Below, piece by piece: positions 36,839-45,445 of a stretch of 64,000 nucleotides of DNA. The notes beneath the pieces were generated by a model, which ran no database searches, had not been told where the DNA came from, and saw only the letters and a program-made list of their open reading frames with translations. The translations under genes were made by a program, and so were the position numbers. Position 1 is the stretch's first letter, and each line of letters starts with the position of its first letter. Source of the DNA: Rhodanobacter sp. (GTDB lineage Bacteria; Pseudomonadota; Gammaproteobacteria; Xanthomonadales; Rhodanobacteraceae); NCBI GenBank assembly GCA_004298045.1, contig SCRM01000020.1:62001-126000 (forward strand), read 5' to 3'.

Positions 36839-36892
36839 TCACCTCCCCATCGTGCTGCATCGCCGCACGACTCCACTCCAGGGAGCGCGAAG

Positions 36893-38140
36893 ATGAAGAA
36901 GAAACTGATCCTGTCCGGCCTCGTCGTGGTGGCGGTCGCCGTCAGCTGGGCACTGCTCGGAGAGCACGGCGGCAGCCACGCCCAGACCCCTGGCGCCGGC
37001 GCCGCCTTGCCGGAAGTGACCGTGGCGCGTGCCCTGCTGCGCCCGGTCAGCAACGGCGCCGACTTCACCGGCCGCGTGCAGGCGGTGGACAGCGTGCAGG
37101 TGCGCCCCCGCGTGGGCGGCTACGTGGACTCGGTGGCGTTCAAGGAGGGCGCCCTGGTGCACAAGGGCGACGTGCTGTTCCGCATCGACCCGCGCCCCTT
37201 CCAGGCCGAGGTAGACCGGCTCACCGCCAACCGCACCCATGCGCTGGTCGAACTGGGCCTGGCCCAGGGCAATGCCCAGCGCGGTCGCCGCCTGCTCGAC
37301 CAGCATGCGATCGCGCAGGAGGAGGCCGACCGCCTCGACACCGCCGCACAGAGCGCGCGCGCCATGCTCGCCGCCGCCGATGCCGCGCTGGCCACCGCCA
37401 AGCTTAACCTCGGTTTCACCGAGGTGCGCGCGCCGATCGACGGCCGCGTCAGCAACGTGCACATCACCCCCGGCAACCTCGTGGGCAGCAGCGACGTGCT
37501 GACCAGCGTGGTCTCGGTGAACCCGGTCTACGTGGTCTTCGACGTGGACGAGCACACCTGGCTGAAGCTGGACCACCTGCGCGCCAAGGCCACGCAGGAC
37601 GGCAACAGCCCGCGCATTGAGGCCACGATGGAACTGTCCGACGAGAGCGGCTACCCGCACACCGGCCGCATCGACTTCGTCGACAACCAGCTGCACACCG
37701 ACTCCGGCACGATGCGGCTGCGCGCGGTGTTCGACAACCATGACGGCCTGTTCACCCCCGGCCTGTACGCGCGCATCCGCCTGCGGAGCGGCCACCCGCA
37801 GCCGCGCCTGCTGATCGACGACCGTGCGGTGGGCACCGACCTCGGCAACCAGTTCGTCTACGTGGTGGACGCCAGGCACAAGGTGGAATACCGCAAGGTC
37901 ACCACCGGCGCACTGTTCCACGGTCTGCGCGTGGTCGACAGCGGCCTCGCGCCCGGCGACGTGGTGGTGGTGAACGGCCTGCAGCGCGTGCGCCCGGGCG
38001 CCGAGGTGAGCCCGCAGCAGGTGGCAATGGATTACCGCCTCGATGCACGGGACAAGGCGGTAGTCGAAGCCGCGCCGGCATCGAACGACAGCGAGCGCAC
38101 CGCGATGACCGCACCGCCGAAACGCCTACCGCAAGGCTGA
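36893..38140 (+). CDS. RND efflux periplasmic adaptor subunit (MexE/AcrA-like)
   Basis: Membrane-fusion protein linking the inner-membrane RND pump to its outer-membrane channel. The 415-aa protein has an N-terminal signal/anchor (KKKLILSGLVVVAVAVSWALL), the barrel-sandwich half VRPRVGGYVDSVAFKEGALV near residue 65, an alpha-hairpin coiled coil at about 105-165, the second lipoyl half FTEVRAPIDGRVSNVHITPGNLV near 175, and beta-barrel and membrane-proximal parts to the end. There is no lipobox cysteine at the signal end, so it is anchored by the hydrophobic helix or secreted. GGGAG precedes the ATG. It heads a three-gene operon with pump and OprM-type channel and is divergent from a LysR regulator, as in mexT-mexEF-oprN. 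Confidence 0.93.
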   Translation: MKKKLILSGLVVVAVAVSWALLGEHGGSHAQTPGAGAALPEVTVARALLRPVSNGADFTGRVQAVDSVQVRPRVGGYVDSVAFKEGALVHKGDVLFRIDPRPFQAEVDRLTANRTHALVELGLAQGNAQRGRRLLDQHAIAQEEADRLDTAAQSARAMLAAADAALATAKLNLGFTEVRAPIDGRVSNVHITPGNLVGSSDVLTSVVSVNPVYVVFDVDEHTWLKLDHLRAKATQDGNSPRIEATMELSDESGYPHTGRIDFVDNQLHTDSGTMRLRAVFDNHDGLFTPGLYARIRLRSGHPQPRLLIDDRAVGTDLGNQFVYVVDARHKVEYRKVTTGALFHGLRVVDSGLAPGDVVVVNGLQRVRPGAEVSPQQVAMDYRLDARDKAVVEAAPASNDSERTAMTAPPKRLPQG

Positions 38141-38264
38141 GCGCCCTGCCCTTCTTCCTCTCCCTGCCGGGGAGGGGACCGAGGCGAGGGGCAAATCCCG
38201 CACAAGCACCCCCCACCCATCGAAACCAAAAGCGCATTGCCGAAGCCCGAGCGCATCGGCAAGC

Positions 38265-38310
38265 CCCGCCCCTCACCCCAACCCTCTCCACCGGAGGGGA
38301 GAGGGGCGGC
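38265..38310. repeat. Palindromic CCCTCTCC repeat between adaptor and pump genes
   Basis: CCCTCTCC (38282-38289) pairs with GGAGAGGG (38298-38305). It belongs to the common CACCCCAACCCTCTCC-type intergenic repeat of high-GC proteobacteria. A related C/G-rich palindrome lies at about 38155-38180. The repeat sits just before the pump gene and may influence expression stoichiometry. Confidence 0.6.
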
Positions 38311-38335
38311 ATTCTGGAGTCATCGAGACAAACCC

Positions 38336-41300
38336 ATGAAAAACATCGCCCAGTTTTTCGTCGACCGGCCGATCATGGCCGCCGTGCTGTCGCTGCTGTT
38401 CGTGATCACCGGCGCCATCGCGGTGTTCCAGCTGCCGATCAGCGAATACCCCGAAGTGGTGCCGCCCACCGTGGTGGTGCGCGCCAACTACCCCGGCGCC
38501 AACCCCAAGGTGATCGCCGAGACCGTGGCCACGCCGCTGGAAACGCAGATCAACGGCGTGGAAGGCATGCTCTACACCTCCTCGCAGGCCACCAGCGACG
38601 GCGTGATGACGCTCACCGTCACCTTCGCGCTGGGCACCGACCTGAACACCGCCCAGGTGGAAGTGCAGAACCGCGTGGCGCAGGCGCTGCCGCGGCTGCC
38701 CGAGGAGGTGCAGCGGCTGGGCGTGACCACGCAGAAGAGCTCGCCCGACCTCACCATGGTGGTGCACCTCACCTCGCCCGACCAGCGCTACGACATGCTG
38801 TACCTGTCGAACTTCGCGCGGCTGCACGTGAAGGACGTGCTGGGCCGCCTGAACGGCGTGGGCGACGTGCAGATCTTCGGCGCCGGCGAATACTCCATGC
38901 GCGTGTGGCTGAACCCGGATGCGCTGGCCCAGCGCGGGCTCACCACCGGCGACGTGGCCCGCGCCATCCGCGAGCAGAACGTGCAGGTGGCGGCCGGCAA
39001 GCTCAACGCGCCGCCGGTGCGCGGCGACGCCGACTTCCAGCTCAACATCAACACCCAGGGCCGGCTCGGCACGGCCGAGGATTTCCGCAACATCATCGTG
39101 CGCAGCGGCGCCGACGGCGGCGTGGTGCACCTGGGCGACGTGGCGCGGGTGGAACTGGGCTCCAACCAGTACGCGCTGCGCAGCCTGCTGGACAACCAGC
39201 CGGCGGTGGCGCTGCCGATCTTCGCGCGGCCCGGCTCCAACGCCATCCAGATCTCCGACGAGGTGCGCGCCACCATGGCGCAGCTGAAGCAGGAGTTCCC
39301 GCAGGGCATCGACTACCACATCGTGTACGACCCCACGGTGTTCGTGCGCGGCTCGATCGAGGCGGTGGCGCACACCCTGCTGGAGGCGATCCTGCTGGTG
39401 GTGCTGGTGGTGATCCTGTTCCTGCAGACCTGGCGCGCGTCCGTCATTCCGCTGATCGCGGTGCCGGTGTCGCTGATCGGCACGTTTGCGGTGATGTACC
39501 TGGTCGGCTTCTCGCTCAACGCATTGAGCCTGTTCGGCATGGTGCTGGCGATCGGCATCGTGGTGGATGACGCCATCGTGGTGGTGGAGAACGTGGAGCG
39601 CCACATCGAGCTGGGGCAGTCGCCGAAGGAGGCCACGCGCAAGGCGATGCACGAGGTCACCGGGCCGATCGTGGCCACCGCGCTGGTGCTGTGCGCGGTG
39701 TTCATCCCCACCGCCTTCATCAGCGGCCTCACCGGCGAGTTCTACCGCCAGTTCGCGCTGACCATCGCGATCTCCACGGTGATCTCGGCATTCAACTCGC
39801 TGACCCTGAGCCCGGCGCTGTCCGCGATCCTGCTCAAGCCGCACGGTGCGCCGAAGGATCGCCTCACTCGCGCCATTGACCGCCTGTTCGGCTGGCTGTT
39901 CCGCCCGTTCAACCGCCTTTTCCAGCGCGGTGAGGAACGCTACGTGGCGGGCACGCGCCGCATGCAGGGCAAGGGCGGCGCCGCGCTGTTGGTGTACGCG
40001 GGCCTGATCGCGCTCACCGCGTTCGGCTTCTGGCACGTGCCCACCGGTTTCGTGCCGACCCAGGACAAGCAGTACCTGGTGTCGTTCGCCCAGCTGCCCG
40101 ACGCTGCCTCGCTGGACCGCACCGAGGACGTGATCAAGCAGATGAGCGCAATCGCGCTGAAGCAGCCCGGCGTGCAGAGCGCGGTGGCCTTCCCCGGCCT
40201 GTCGGTGAACGGTTTCACCAACTCGACCAACGCCGGCATCGTGTTCGTCACGCTGAAGCCGTTCGAGGAGCGGCGCAGCGCGGATCTTTCCGCGGGTGCG
40301 ATCGCCGGTGCACTGAACGCGAAGTTCGCGGCGATCCAGGACGCCTACATCGCAGTGTTCCCGCCGCCGCCGGTGATGGGCCTGGGCACGATCGGCGGCT
40401 TCCGCCTGCAGGTCGAGGACCGCGGCCAGGTCGGCTTCGACGAGCTGTACCAGCAGACGCAGAAGCTGATTGCGGCGAGCCGCAAGGATCCGGAGCTGGC
40501 CGGGTTGTTCTCCAGCTTCCAGGTGAACGTGCCGCAGGTGGACGTGAACGTGGATCGTGCCAAGGCCAAGACCGAAGGCGTGAACCTGGGCGACGTCTAC
40601 CAGACCATGCAGGCCTACCTCGGCTCGCTCTACGTCAACGACTTCAACCGCTTCGGCCGCACCTACCAAGTGAACCTGTCCGCCGAGCCGCAGTTCCGCA
40701 GCGATCTTGCGGACATCAGCCAGCTGAAGACACGCAACGCGAAGGGCGAGATGGTGCCGCTGGGCTCCTTCGTCACCGTGGCGCACGGCGCCGGCCCGGA
40801 TCGCGTGCAGCACTACAACGGCTATCCCACCGCCGAGATCAACGGCGGCCCGGCGCCGGGCTACAGCTCGGGCCAGGCGCAGGCGGAAATGGAGAAGCTG
40901 GCGCGCCAGGTGCTGCCGAACGGCATGAGCTTCGAGTGGACCGACCTTACGTATCAGCAGATTCTCGCCGGCAACACCGCGGTACTGGTGTTCCCGCTGT
41001 GCGTGCTGCTGGTGTTCCTGGTGCTGTCCTCGCTGTACGAGAGTTGGTCGCTGCCGCTGGCGGTGATCCTGATCGTGCCGATGGTGCTCTTGTCCGCCAT
41101 CGCCGGCGTGTGGCTGTCGGGTGGTGACAACAACATCTTCACCCAGATCGGCCTGATCGTGCTGGTGGGCCTGGCCTGCAAGAACGCGATCCTGATCGTG
41201 GAGTTCGCCCGCGAAATGCAGATGGAAGGCATGAGCCGCCACGAGGCGGTGCTGGAGGCAGCACGGCTGCGTCTGCGCCCGATCCTGATGACCTCGTTCG

Positions 41301-41521
41301 CCTTCATCATGGGCGTGGTGCCGCTGGTGACCTCGCACGGCGCCGGCGCCGAGATGCGCCACGCGATGGGCGTGGCGGTGTTCGCCGGCATGCTCGGCGT
41401 GACCGTCTTCGGGCTGATCTACACCCCGCTGTTCTACGTCGTGATCCGCGCCCTGGTGGAGCGCCGCGAAGCGCGCAAGCACGCGCAGGCGAACGCACTG
41501 CCGGCGCTGGAGGGCCATTGA
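38336..41521 (+). CDS. RND efflux pump permease (MexF/AcrB-like)
   Basis: Inner-membrane proton-driven multidrug transporter of the hydrophobe/amphiphile efflux (HAE1) family. The 1061-aa length is typical. Twelve membrane helices are in the usual order: helix 1 at IMAAVLSLLFVITGAIAVF, the large porter loop, helices 2-6 from residue 340 (with GIVVDDAIVVVENVERH, whose paired aspartates form the proton relay), the second porter loop, and helices 8-12 from about 880 (GLACKNAILIVEFARE). The start at 38336 (MKNIAQFFVDRPIMA) is the family N-terminus; the upstream extension of the frame is repeat-encoded (SPQPSPPEGRG). It follows the adaptor by 195 bp and abuts the channel gene. Confidence 0.97.
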   Translation: MKNIAQFFVDRPIMAAVLSLLFVITGAIAVFQLPISEYPEVVPPTVVVRANYPGANPKVIAETVATPLETQINGVEGMLYTSSQATSDGVMTLTVTFALGTDLNTAQVEVQNRVAQALPRLPEEVQRLGVTTQKSSPDLTMVVHLTSPDQRYDMLYLSNFARLHVKDVLGRLNGVGDVQIFGAGEYSMRVWLNPDALAQRGLTTGDVARAIREQNVQVAAGKLNAPPVRGDADFQLNINTQGRLGTAEDFRNIIVRSGADGGVVHLGDVARVELGSNQYALRSLLDNQPAVALPIFARPGSNAIQISDEVRATMAQLKQEFPQGIDYHIVYDPTVFVRGSIEAVAHTLLEAILLVVLVVILFLQTWRASVIPLIAVPVSLIGTFAVMYLVGFSLNALSLFGMVLAIGIVVDDAIVVVENVERHIELGQSPKEATRKAMHEVTGPIVATALVLCAVFIPTAFISGLTGEFYRQFALTIAISTVISAFNSLTLSPALSAILLKPHGAPKDRLTRAIDRLFGWLFRPFNRLFQRGEERYVAGTRRMQGKGGAALLVYAGLIALTAFGFWHVPTGFVPTQDKQYLVSFAQLPDAASLDRTEDVIKQMSAIALKQPGVQSAVAFPGLSVNGFTNSTNAGIVFVTLKPFEERRSADLSAGAIAGALNAKFAAIQDAYIAVFPPPPVMGLGTIGGFRLQVEDRGQVGFDELYQQTQKLIAASRKDPELAGLFSSFQVNVPQVDVNVDRAKAKTEGVNLGDVYQTMQAYLGSLYVNDFNRFGRTYQVNLSAEPQFRSDLADISQLKTRNAKGEMVPLGSFVTVAHGAGPDRVQHYNGYPTAEINGGPAPGYSSGQAQAEMEKLARQVLPNGMSFEWTDLTYQQILAGNTAVLVFPLCVLLVFLVLSSLYESWSLPLAVILIVPMVLLSAIAGVWLSGGDNNIFTQIGLIVLVGLACKNAILIVEFAREMQMEGMSRHEAVLEAARLRLRPILMTSFAFIMGVVPLVTSHGAGAEMRHAMGVAVFAGMLGVTVFGLIYTPLFYVVIRALVERREARKHAQANALPALEGH

Positions 41522-41522
41522 G

Positions 41523-43088
41523 ATGAATATGACTCGACTCTTGGAGCACCGCTCTTTCGCCTTTGCTCGTCACCCCGGCGAATGTCGGGGTCCAGCGACT
41601 TTGACTTCGACCACCCAACGGCGCTGGATGCCTGCTTCCGCAGGCATGACGGGCAAGATGACCGCCTTGTTCGCTGCCCTAGCGCTGGCCGGTTGCGTCA
41701 GCGTGGGACCGAACTACCACAAGCCCGCCACGCCCACGCCGCAACTGCAGGGCTTCGACGCGGTGCGCGAAAGCGCCGCGCAGTTTCAGGCCGCGTGGTG
41801 GAAGCAGTTCGGCGACCCCACCCTCGATGCGCTGATCCAGCGCGCGGCGGCGAACAACCTCGACCTGCGCATCGCGGTGGCGCGCCTCGCCGAATCGCGC
41901 GCCCTGCTCGGCGGCGCGAAGTCGCAGTACCTGCCGGACATCCAGGCCGGCGCCTCGTATACGCGCAGCCGCGAGCAGACGCCCGGCGTCAGCGCTCGGC
42001 GCAACACGGTGACCGCCTACCAGGCCGGCTTCGACGCGAGCTGGGAGATCGACGTGTTCGGCGGCGTGCGCCGCTCGGTGGAAGCCGCGCACGCCGACCT
42101 CGGCGCCAGCGAGGCCGCGCTGCAGGATGCCCAGGTGAGCCTGTTCGCCGAGGTGGCGCGCAACTACTTCGACCTGCGCGGCACCCAGCAACGGCAGGAC
42201 ATCGCCCGGCGCGACATCGCCAACCAGCAGGACACGCTGAAGCTGATCCGCGCCCGCGCCGAGGTGGGCACCGCCTCGGACCAAGACGTGGCCAGCGCCG
42301 CGGCGCAACTGAGCGCGACGGAGGCGCAACTGCCCCTGCTCGACATCCAGGCGCATGCGGACACCTACCGCCTCGCCGTGCTGCTGGGCGAACAGCCCGG
42401 CGCGCTCGACGTCGACGTGTCGCCGCAGACGTTCAAGCCGATCGACGCGGTGCTGCCGATCGGCGCTGCCGGCGACGTGCTGTCGCGCCGCCCCGACGTG
42501 CGCATCGCCGAACGCGAATACGCCGCCGCCAACGCGCGCATCGGCGTGGCCAAGGCGGATTTCTTCCCGCACCTCTCGCTGGGCGGCTTCCTCGGCTTCC
42601 TCGCCGGGCGCAGCAACGACTTCGGCAGCCCGTCCACCCGCGCCTGGTCGATTGCGCCCAGCATCACCTGGGACGGCCTCAACGTGCAGCGCGTGCGCGC
42701 CAACCTGCACGCCGCCGAGGCACGCGCGGACGCGGCCCAAGCGAACTACCAGCGCACCGTGCTGGAGGCGATCGAGGACGTCGACAACGCCGTGGTCGGC
42801 TATAACCTGCAGCACGACCGCGTCGAGAAGCTGATCGCGCAGTCACAGCAGAGCCGCCGCGCCGCCGAGCTGGCCAAGGTGCGCTATGAGCAAGGCGCCA
42901 CCGGCCATCTGGAACTGCTGGACGCCGAACGCGTGCAACTCGCCGCGGACGACGCATTGGCCCAGGCGCAGGCCGCGATCGACGCCCGCGCGGTGGCGCT
43001 GTACAAGGCGCTCGGCGGCGGCTGGCAAGCCTGCGGCAGCGACGCGCAGTGCGCGTCGGTCGCCACCCCGGTGGCCGCTGTGCCCTGA
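41523..43088 (+). CDS. RND efflux outer-membrane lipoprotein (NodT/OprM-like) with repeat-derived N-terminal extension
   Basis: Outer-membrane channel of the efflux system: two OEP domains with paired coiled-coil repeats (for example WWKQFGDPTLDALIQRA near residue 90 and AEVARNYFDLRG near 215). The true N-terminus is unclear. The ATG at 41523 has a good GGAGGG upstream, but the next 45 codons are encoded by an inserted palindromic repeat. The lipoprotein signal, MTGKMTALFAALALAGC with lipobox LAGC, begins only at 41646 (other in-frame ATGs at 41628 and 41658). Processing requires a signal near the N-terminus, so translation probably starts at one of these internal codons. From 41658 the product has 476 aa, the usual length. 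Confidence 0.9.
   Translation: MNMTRLLEHRSFAFARHPGECRGPATLTSTTQRRWMPASAGMTGKMTALFAALALAGCVSVGPNYHKPATPTPQLQGFDAVRESAAQFQAAWWKQFGDPTLDALIQRAAANNLDLRIAVARLAESRALLGGAKSQYLPDIQAGASYTRSREQTPGVSARRNTVTAYQAGFDASWEIDVFGGVRRSVEAAHADLGASEAALQDAQVSLFAEVARNYFDLRGTQQRQDIARRDIANQQDTLKLIRARAEVGTASDQDVASAAAQLSATEAQLPLLDIQAHADTYRLAVLLGEQPGALDVDVSPQTFKPIDAVLPIGAAGDVLSRRPDVRIAEREYAAANARIGVAKADFFPHLSLGGFLGFLAGRSNDFGSPSTRAWSIAPSITWDGLNVQRVRANLHAAEARADAAQANYQRTVLEAIEDVDNAVVGYNLQHDRVEKLIAQSQQSRRAAELAKVRYEQGATGHLELLDAERVQLAADDALAQAQAAIDARAVALYKALGGGWQACGSDAQCASVATPVAAVP
41569..41652. repeat. Palindromic repeat inserted at the start of the OprM-like gene
   Basis: Two hairpins: CCCCG (41573-41577) with CGGGG (41586-41590), and a perfect ATGCCTGC-TTCC-GCAGGCAT (41628-41647). 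In coding frame it reads HPGECRGP ... MPASAGMTG, the well-known translation of a dispersed proteobacterial intergenic repeat (HPGESRGP/PASAGMTG). It lies in frame inside the open frame of the lipoprotein. Confidence 0.75.
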
Positions 43089-43174
43089 GAGGCTGCGGGT
43101 TTTTCAACTCCTGCTGCACACAGCGTACAGGTACCGGCCGGGCACGCCCGTCGCCGGCGCGGGCTGGCAAACCC

Positions 43175-43248
43175 CATGTAGGACCCGCTTGCGGGCGATG
43201 CTCCTCGCGAAAGGCACCATCGCCCGCAAACGGGCCCCTACACATGGC
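43175..43248. repeat. 74-bp palindromic repeat after the efflux operon
   Basis: CCATGTAGG and CCCGCTTGCGGGCGATG (43175-43200) are mirrored by CATCGCCCGCAAACGGG and CCTACACATGG (43218-43248) around a loop of about 17 bases. TGTAGG...CCTACA bounded repeats with a CGCTTGCGGGCGAT core are common between genes in Pseudomonas and xanthomonads. The 296-bp gap from 43089 to 43384 holds no gene; the element could terminate efflux-operon transcription. Confidence 0.7.
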
Positions 43249-43384
43249 CACCGAACGGTCGTTTCTGGCTCCCTGAAAAGCTCACAGGCTCCGAGCGCGG
43301 CGTGCCAGCGGAAGGCGCCGGACGCACCGCTGCCGCCGCGGGCTTGCTTGCATTCACCAGGCGGTTGGCCGGGCCGCCGTACCT

Positions 43385-43702
43385 CTATTCGGCCAGAGGA
43401 TCGGGTTTTGAGGCAGCGGCTTGATGGTCACCGCTCCGCGCCTGCCCCGCGTTGCGCAGCCACAGTGCCGCCAGTTCCAACGCGCCACTGCGGAGCCAAC
43501 CGCCGGTGCCAGAAGCCGCAACGCGCGGCAGGCGCAGGTTGCCGAGGGCGAAGCCAAGGCCGACCACGATGCCGAGGCCTGCCAGGGGGTGCGCCTTGAT
43601 GCGCATCGCGAGCCGTGCGGCGGGGGCGGCGAGCGCTGCGGCCTGCGCGTTCACTTCCGCCTGCGCGTTCCGCACGGCTTGTCGTTGCGCACGCCACATC
43701 AT
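43385..43702 (-). CDS. Small membrane-associated protein, last gene of an envelope-stress set (YqjK-like)
   Basis: A 105-aa protein: a basic, alanine-rich N-terminal helix (WRAQRQAVRNAQAEVNAQAAAL), then one hydrophobic segment HPLAGLGIVVGLGFALGNLRL near residue 50, then a variable tail. The start at 43702 overlaps the stop of the holin-like gene before it, so it is translationally coupled. By position it corresponds to the YqjK-type third gene after YqjD and YqjE homologues. The function is unknown; the sequence match to YqjK itself is weak. Confidence 0.65.
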   Translation of the reverse strand: MMWRAQRQAVRNAQAEVNAQAAALAAPAARLAMRIKAHPLAGLGIVVGLGFALGNLRLPRVAASGTGGWLRSGALELAALWLRNAGQARSGDHQAAASKPDPLAE

Positions 43703-44121
43703 GGGGCGCCGCCTGTGCGTTCGGTGGCGCGCGGGGTCTGCAGCAGGCCCGCCCACGCCCTGCGCGAGGCGGGCAGGCTGAGCCAGTGCAGGCAACACCG
43801 GAACGCCGCGATGGCAGCGCCGAGCAGCAGCATCTGCAGCAACGCGAGCAAGGCGAGTGCAAGCGGCCAGGAATGCAGCCAGCCGGCAAGCAGCACGCCG
43901 AGCAGGCCAAGCACGGTCAGCCCGAGCGCAACCGCCAGCGCAATGGCCACCAGCGCGCTGGCGAGCAAGCCGGTCAGCGCGCGGTGCGCCAAACCGAGTT
44001 CGGCGCCGAGCAGGCGCCCGTGCGCGCCCAGTAAGGCGCGCGCCGAACCGGCAAGCTGCGTGAGTTCCGCCCAGACCGAAGGCGCCGCGTCGGCTGCGGG
44101 CTCGCTGCTGTCGGTGGTCAT
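43699..44121 (-). CDS. Phage holin family/YqjE-like membrane protein
   Basis: A 140-aa inner-membrane protein with an N-terminal amphipathic part (WAELTQLAGSARALLGAHGRLLGAELG), two closely spaced hydrophobic segments at about residues 52-75 and 80-105 (LLASALVAIALAVALGLTVL and PLALALLALLQMLLLGAAIA) and a short basic tail. This matches the Phage_holin_3_6/YqjE family. Despite the name these are chromosomal stress-associated membrane proteins. It lies ten bases after the DUF883 gene and overlaps the next. Confidence 0.8.
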   Translation of the reverse strand: MTTDSSEPAADAAPSVWAELTQLAGSARALLGAHGRLLGAELGLAHRALTGLLASALVAIALAVALGLTVLGLLGVLLAGWLHSWPLALALLALLQMLLLGAAIAAFRCCLHWLSLPASRRAWAGLLQTPRATERTGGAP

Positions 44122-44131
44122 CGAAGGCGGT

Positions 44132-44494
44132 TCAACGGCGCAGCAGGCGCGCGAGCAGCCAGCCAGCGCCGAGCGCGATGGCTACCGACTGCACCGGCTT
44201 GTCGCGCACGTAATCGCGCACTTCATCCAGCCATTGGTCGGCATGCTCGCGCGTGGCATCGACCGCGGCGCGTCCGCGCTCGCTGGCGGCGTCAAGCTTG
44301 GCACCGGCGCGGTGCGCGCCCGCCGCCACCTTGTCGGTGGCCGTGTGCAGGCCCGCTTCAACCCGGTCGGCCGCATGCTCCACGGCCTCTTTGGCCCCGG
44401 CCACGGCGGTCGACGTGGCCGCCTTGAAGCGCGCGGCGCCGGCGTCGATGGCGTCGGGGGATGATGTTGTGGTGGGGGAGGTTGGCTCGTTCAT
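44132..44494 (-). CDS. DUF883/ElaB-YqjD-type tail-anchored protein
   Basis: A 120-aa alanine- and charge-rich protein whose first 95 residues form long amphipathic helices (AARFKAATSTAVAGAKEAVE, ASERGRAAVDATREHADQWL) and whose C-terminus is the anchor RDKPVQSVAIALGAGWLLARLLRR. This is the ElaB/YqjD layout; in E. coli these C-tail-anchored proteins bind ribosomes in stationary phase. The start at 44494 is chosen as the first ATG that gives the hydrophilic threonine/serine-rich N-terminus. It lies 22 bases after the DUF1328 gene. Confidence 0.82.
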   Translation of the reverse strand: MNEPTSPTTTSSPDAIDAGAARFKAATSTAVAGAKEAVEHAADRVEAGLHTATDKVAAGAHRAGAKLDAASERGRAAVDATREHADQWLDEVRDYVRDKPVQSVAIALGAGWLLARLLRR

Positions 44495-44516
44495 GTGGAC
44501 TCCGTGGGTGGACGCG

Positions 44517-44672
44517 CTATTTTGCCCGGCGCAAGAAGGCGATAACCGAAAGCACCAGAAACACGATGAACAGGGCTTTCGCAATCCCGGTGGCCGCGCC
44601 GGCGAAACCGCCGAACCCCAGCACGGCGGCAATCGCCGCAACGATCAAAAACACCAGCGTGTAATGCAGCAT
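44517..44672 (-). CDS. DUF1328/UPF0391 (YtjA-like) small membrane protein
   Basis: A 51-aa protein with two membrane segments, [21 protein letters not shown] and [19 protein letters not shown], and a basic end RRAK. This matches the UPF0391/YtjA family almost throughout. The start is the ATG at 44672 that gives MLHYTLVF, the family N-terminus. It leads a four-gene minus-strand set of small membrane proteins (with DUF883, holin-like and YqjK-like genes), the usual companions in osmotic/general stress operons. Confidence 0.85.
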   Translation of the reverse strand: MLHYTLVFLIVAAIAAVLGFGGFAGAATGIAKALFIVFLVLSVIAFLRRAK

Positions 44673-44776
44673 GACCCCAACGCACCATCTCGTTTGCCGC
44701 GTTGCTTGCGACTGTGCACCCATCATCCACGGGGCTTGCCATTTGGGCGTGAAGGCCGCACCGCCGGCACGAGCGG

Positions 44777-45400
44777 TCACGTGGCTGCCAGCGGGCGGAT
44801 CGCATAGGTGCCGGTGAGCGTTGCCTCGGCCAACACGTGGCCGCGCATGGCGGCGCGCAGCGCGGCCAACGCAAAGCCGGTTTGCAGCGGCAAAGCCGCC
44901 GTATCCAGCGCGTAAAGCCGGAACTGGTAGTGGTGCACGATGCTGTCGTTCCACGGCGGACACGGGCCGTCGTAGCCGAGGTAGTTGCCACTCATCTCCG
45001 GGTCGCCGGCAAACCAGCCGGTGTAGTCGTTGACGCCCTGCACACTGCCCGGCGGCCCGAACGGCGCCCGCTTGCCGCGTGGCGTGATGCCATCGCTGCA
45101 CGCGCCCTCGGCAAGCTCGCCGCATTCGGCGGGAATGTTCGCCAGCAGCCAGTGCGCAAACTCCACGCGCGGCAAATCGGCCGGCACCTGGCGACCGGCC
45201 TTGTTCACGTCGTCGCCGCGACTGGGCACATCCACGTCGATCACCGTCAGCACGAACGAGCGCGTGCCTTCCGGCGCATCCTTCCACGCCAGCTGCGGGC
45301 TGCGGTTGTCCGCCAATGCCACCGGCTTGCCCGGCTTGCCGAACGCATTGGCCGCGGGGATCGGCTGGCCATCGGCGAAATTGTTGCTGCGTAGGTGCAT
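44777..45400 (-). CDS. YbhB/YbcL-family (PEBP, Raf kinase inhibitor-like) protein
   Basis: A 207-aa phosphatidylethanolamine-binding-fold protein. Seen are [24 protein letters not shown] near residue 40-60 (the DPD-like ligand-pocket strand), [11 protein letters not shown] near 100 (the H-W/L-N block), [25 protein letters not shown] near 155, and a terminal helix with [14 protein letters not shown]. It is somewhat longer than E. coli YbhB. The bacterial role is unclear. The start at 45400 gives MHLRSNNF; an upstream ATG would add only repeat-derived residues. It ends 104 bp beyond the start of the DUF1328 gene, in the same direction. Confidence 0.88.
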   Translation of the reverse strand: MHLRSNNFADGQPIPAANAFGKPGKPVALADNRSPQLAWKDAPEGTRSFVLTVIDVDVPSRGDDVNKAGRQVPADLPRVEFAHWLLANIPAECGELAEGACSDGITPRGKRAPFGPPGSVQGVNDYTGWFAGDPEMSGNYLGYDGPCPPWNDSIVHHYQFRLYALDTAALPLQTGFALAALRAAMRGHVLAEATLTGTYAIRPLAAT

Positions 45401-45445
45401 AACGGCCTCGGGATTGGGGATTGGCAAGAGCGGCTTGGAGCGAGG

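Noticed and set aside
38273-41518. Very long open frame on the minus strand opposite the efflux pump gene
   Set aside because: It is a shadow caused by high GC at third codon positions: histidine/arginine/glutamine-rich, no domain, and fully antisense to a clear RND permease.
43699-44121. Phage holin/lysis gene
   Set aside because: The holin-family name is historical: neighbours are DUF883 and DUF1328 genes and there is no endolysin, so this is a chromosomal YqjE-like protein.
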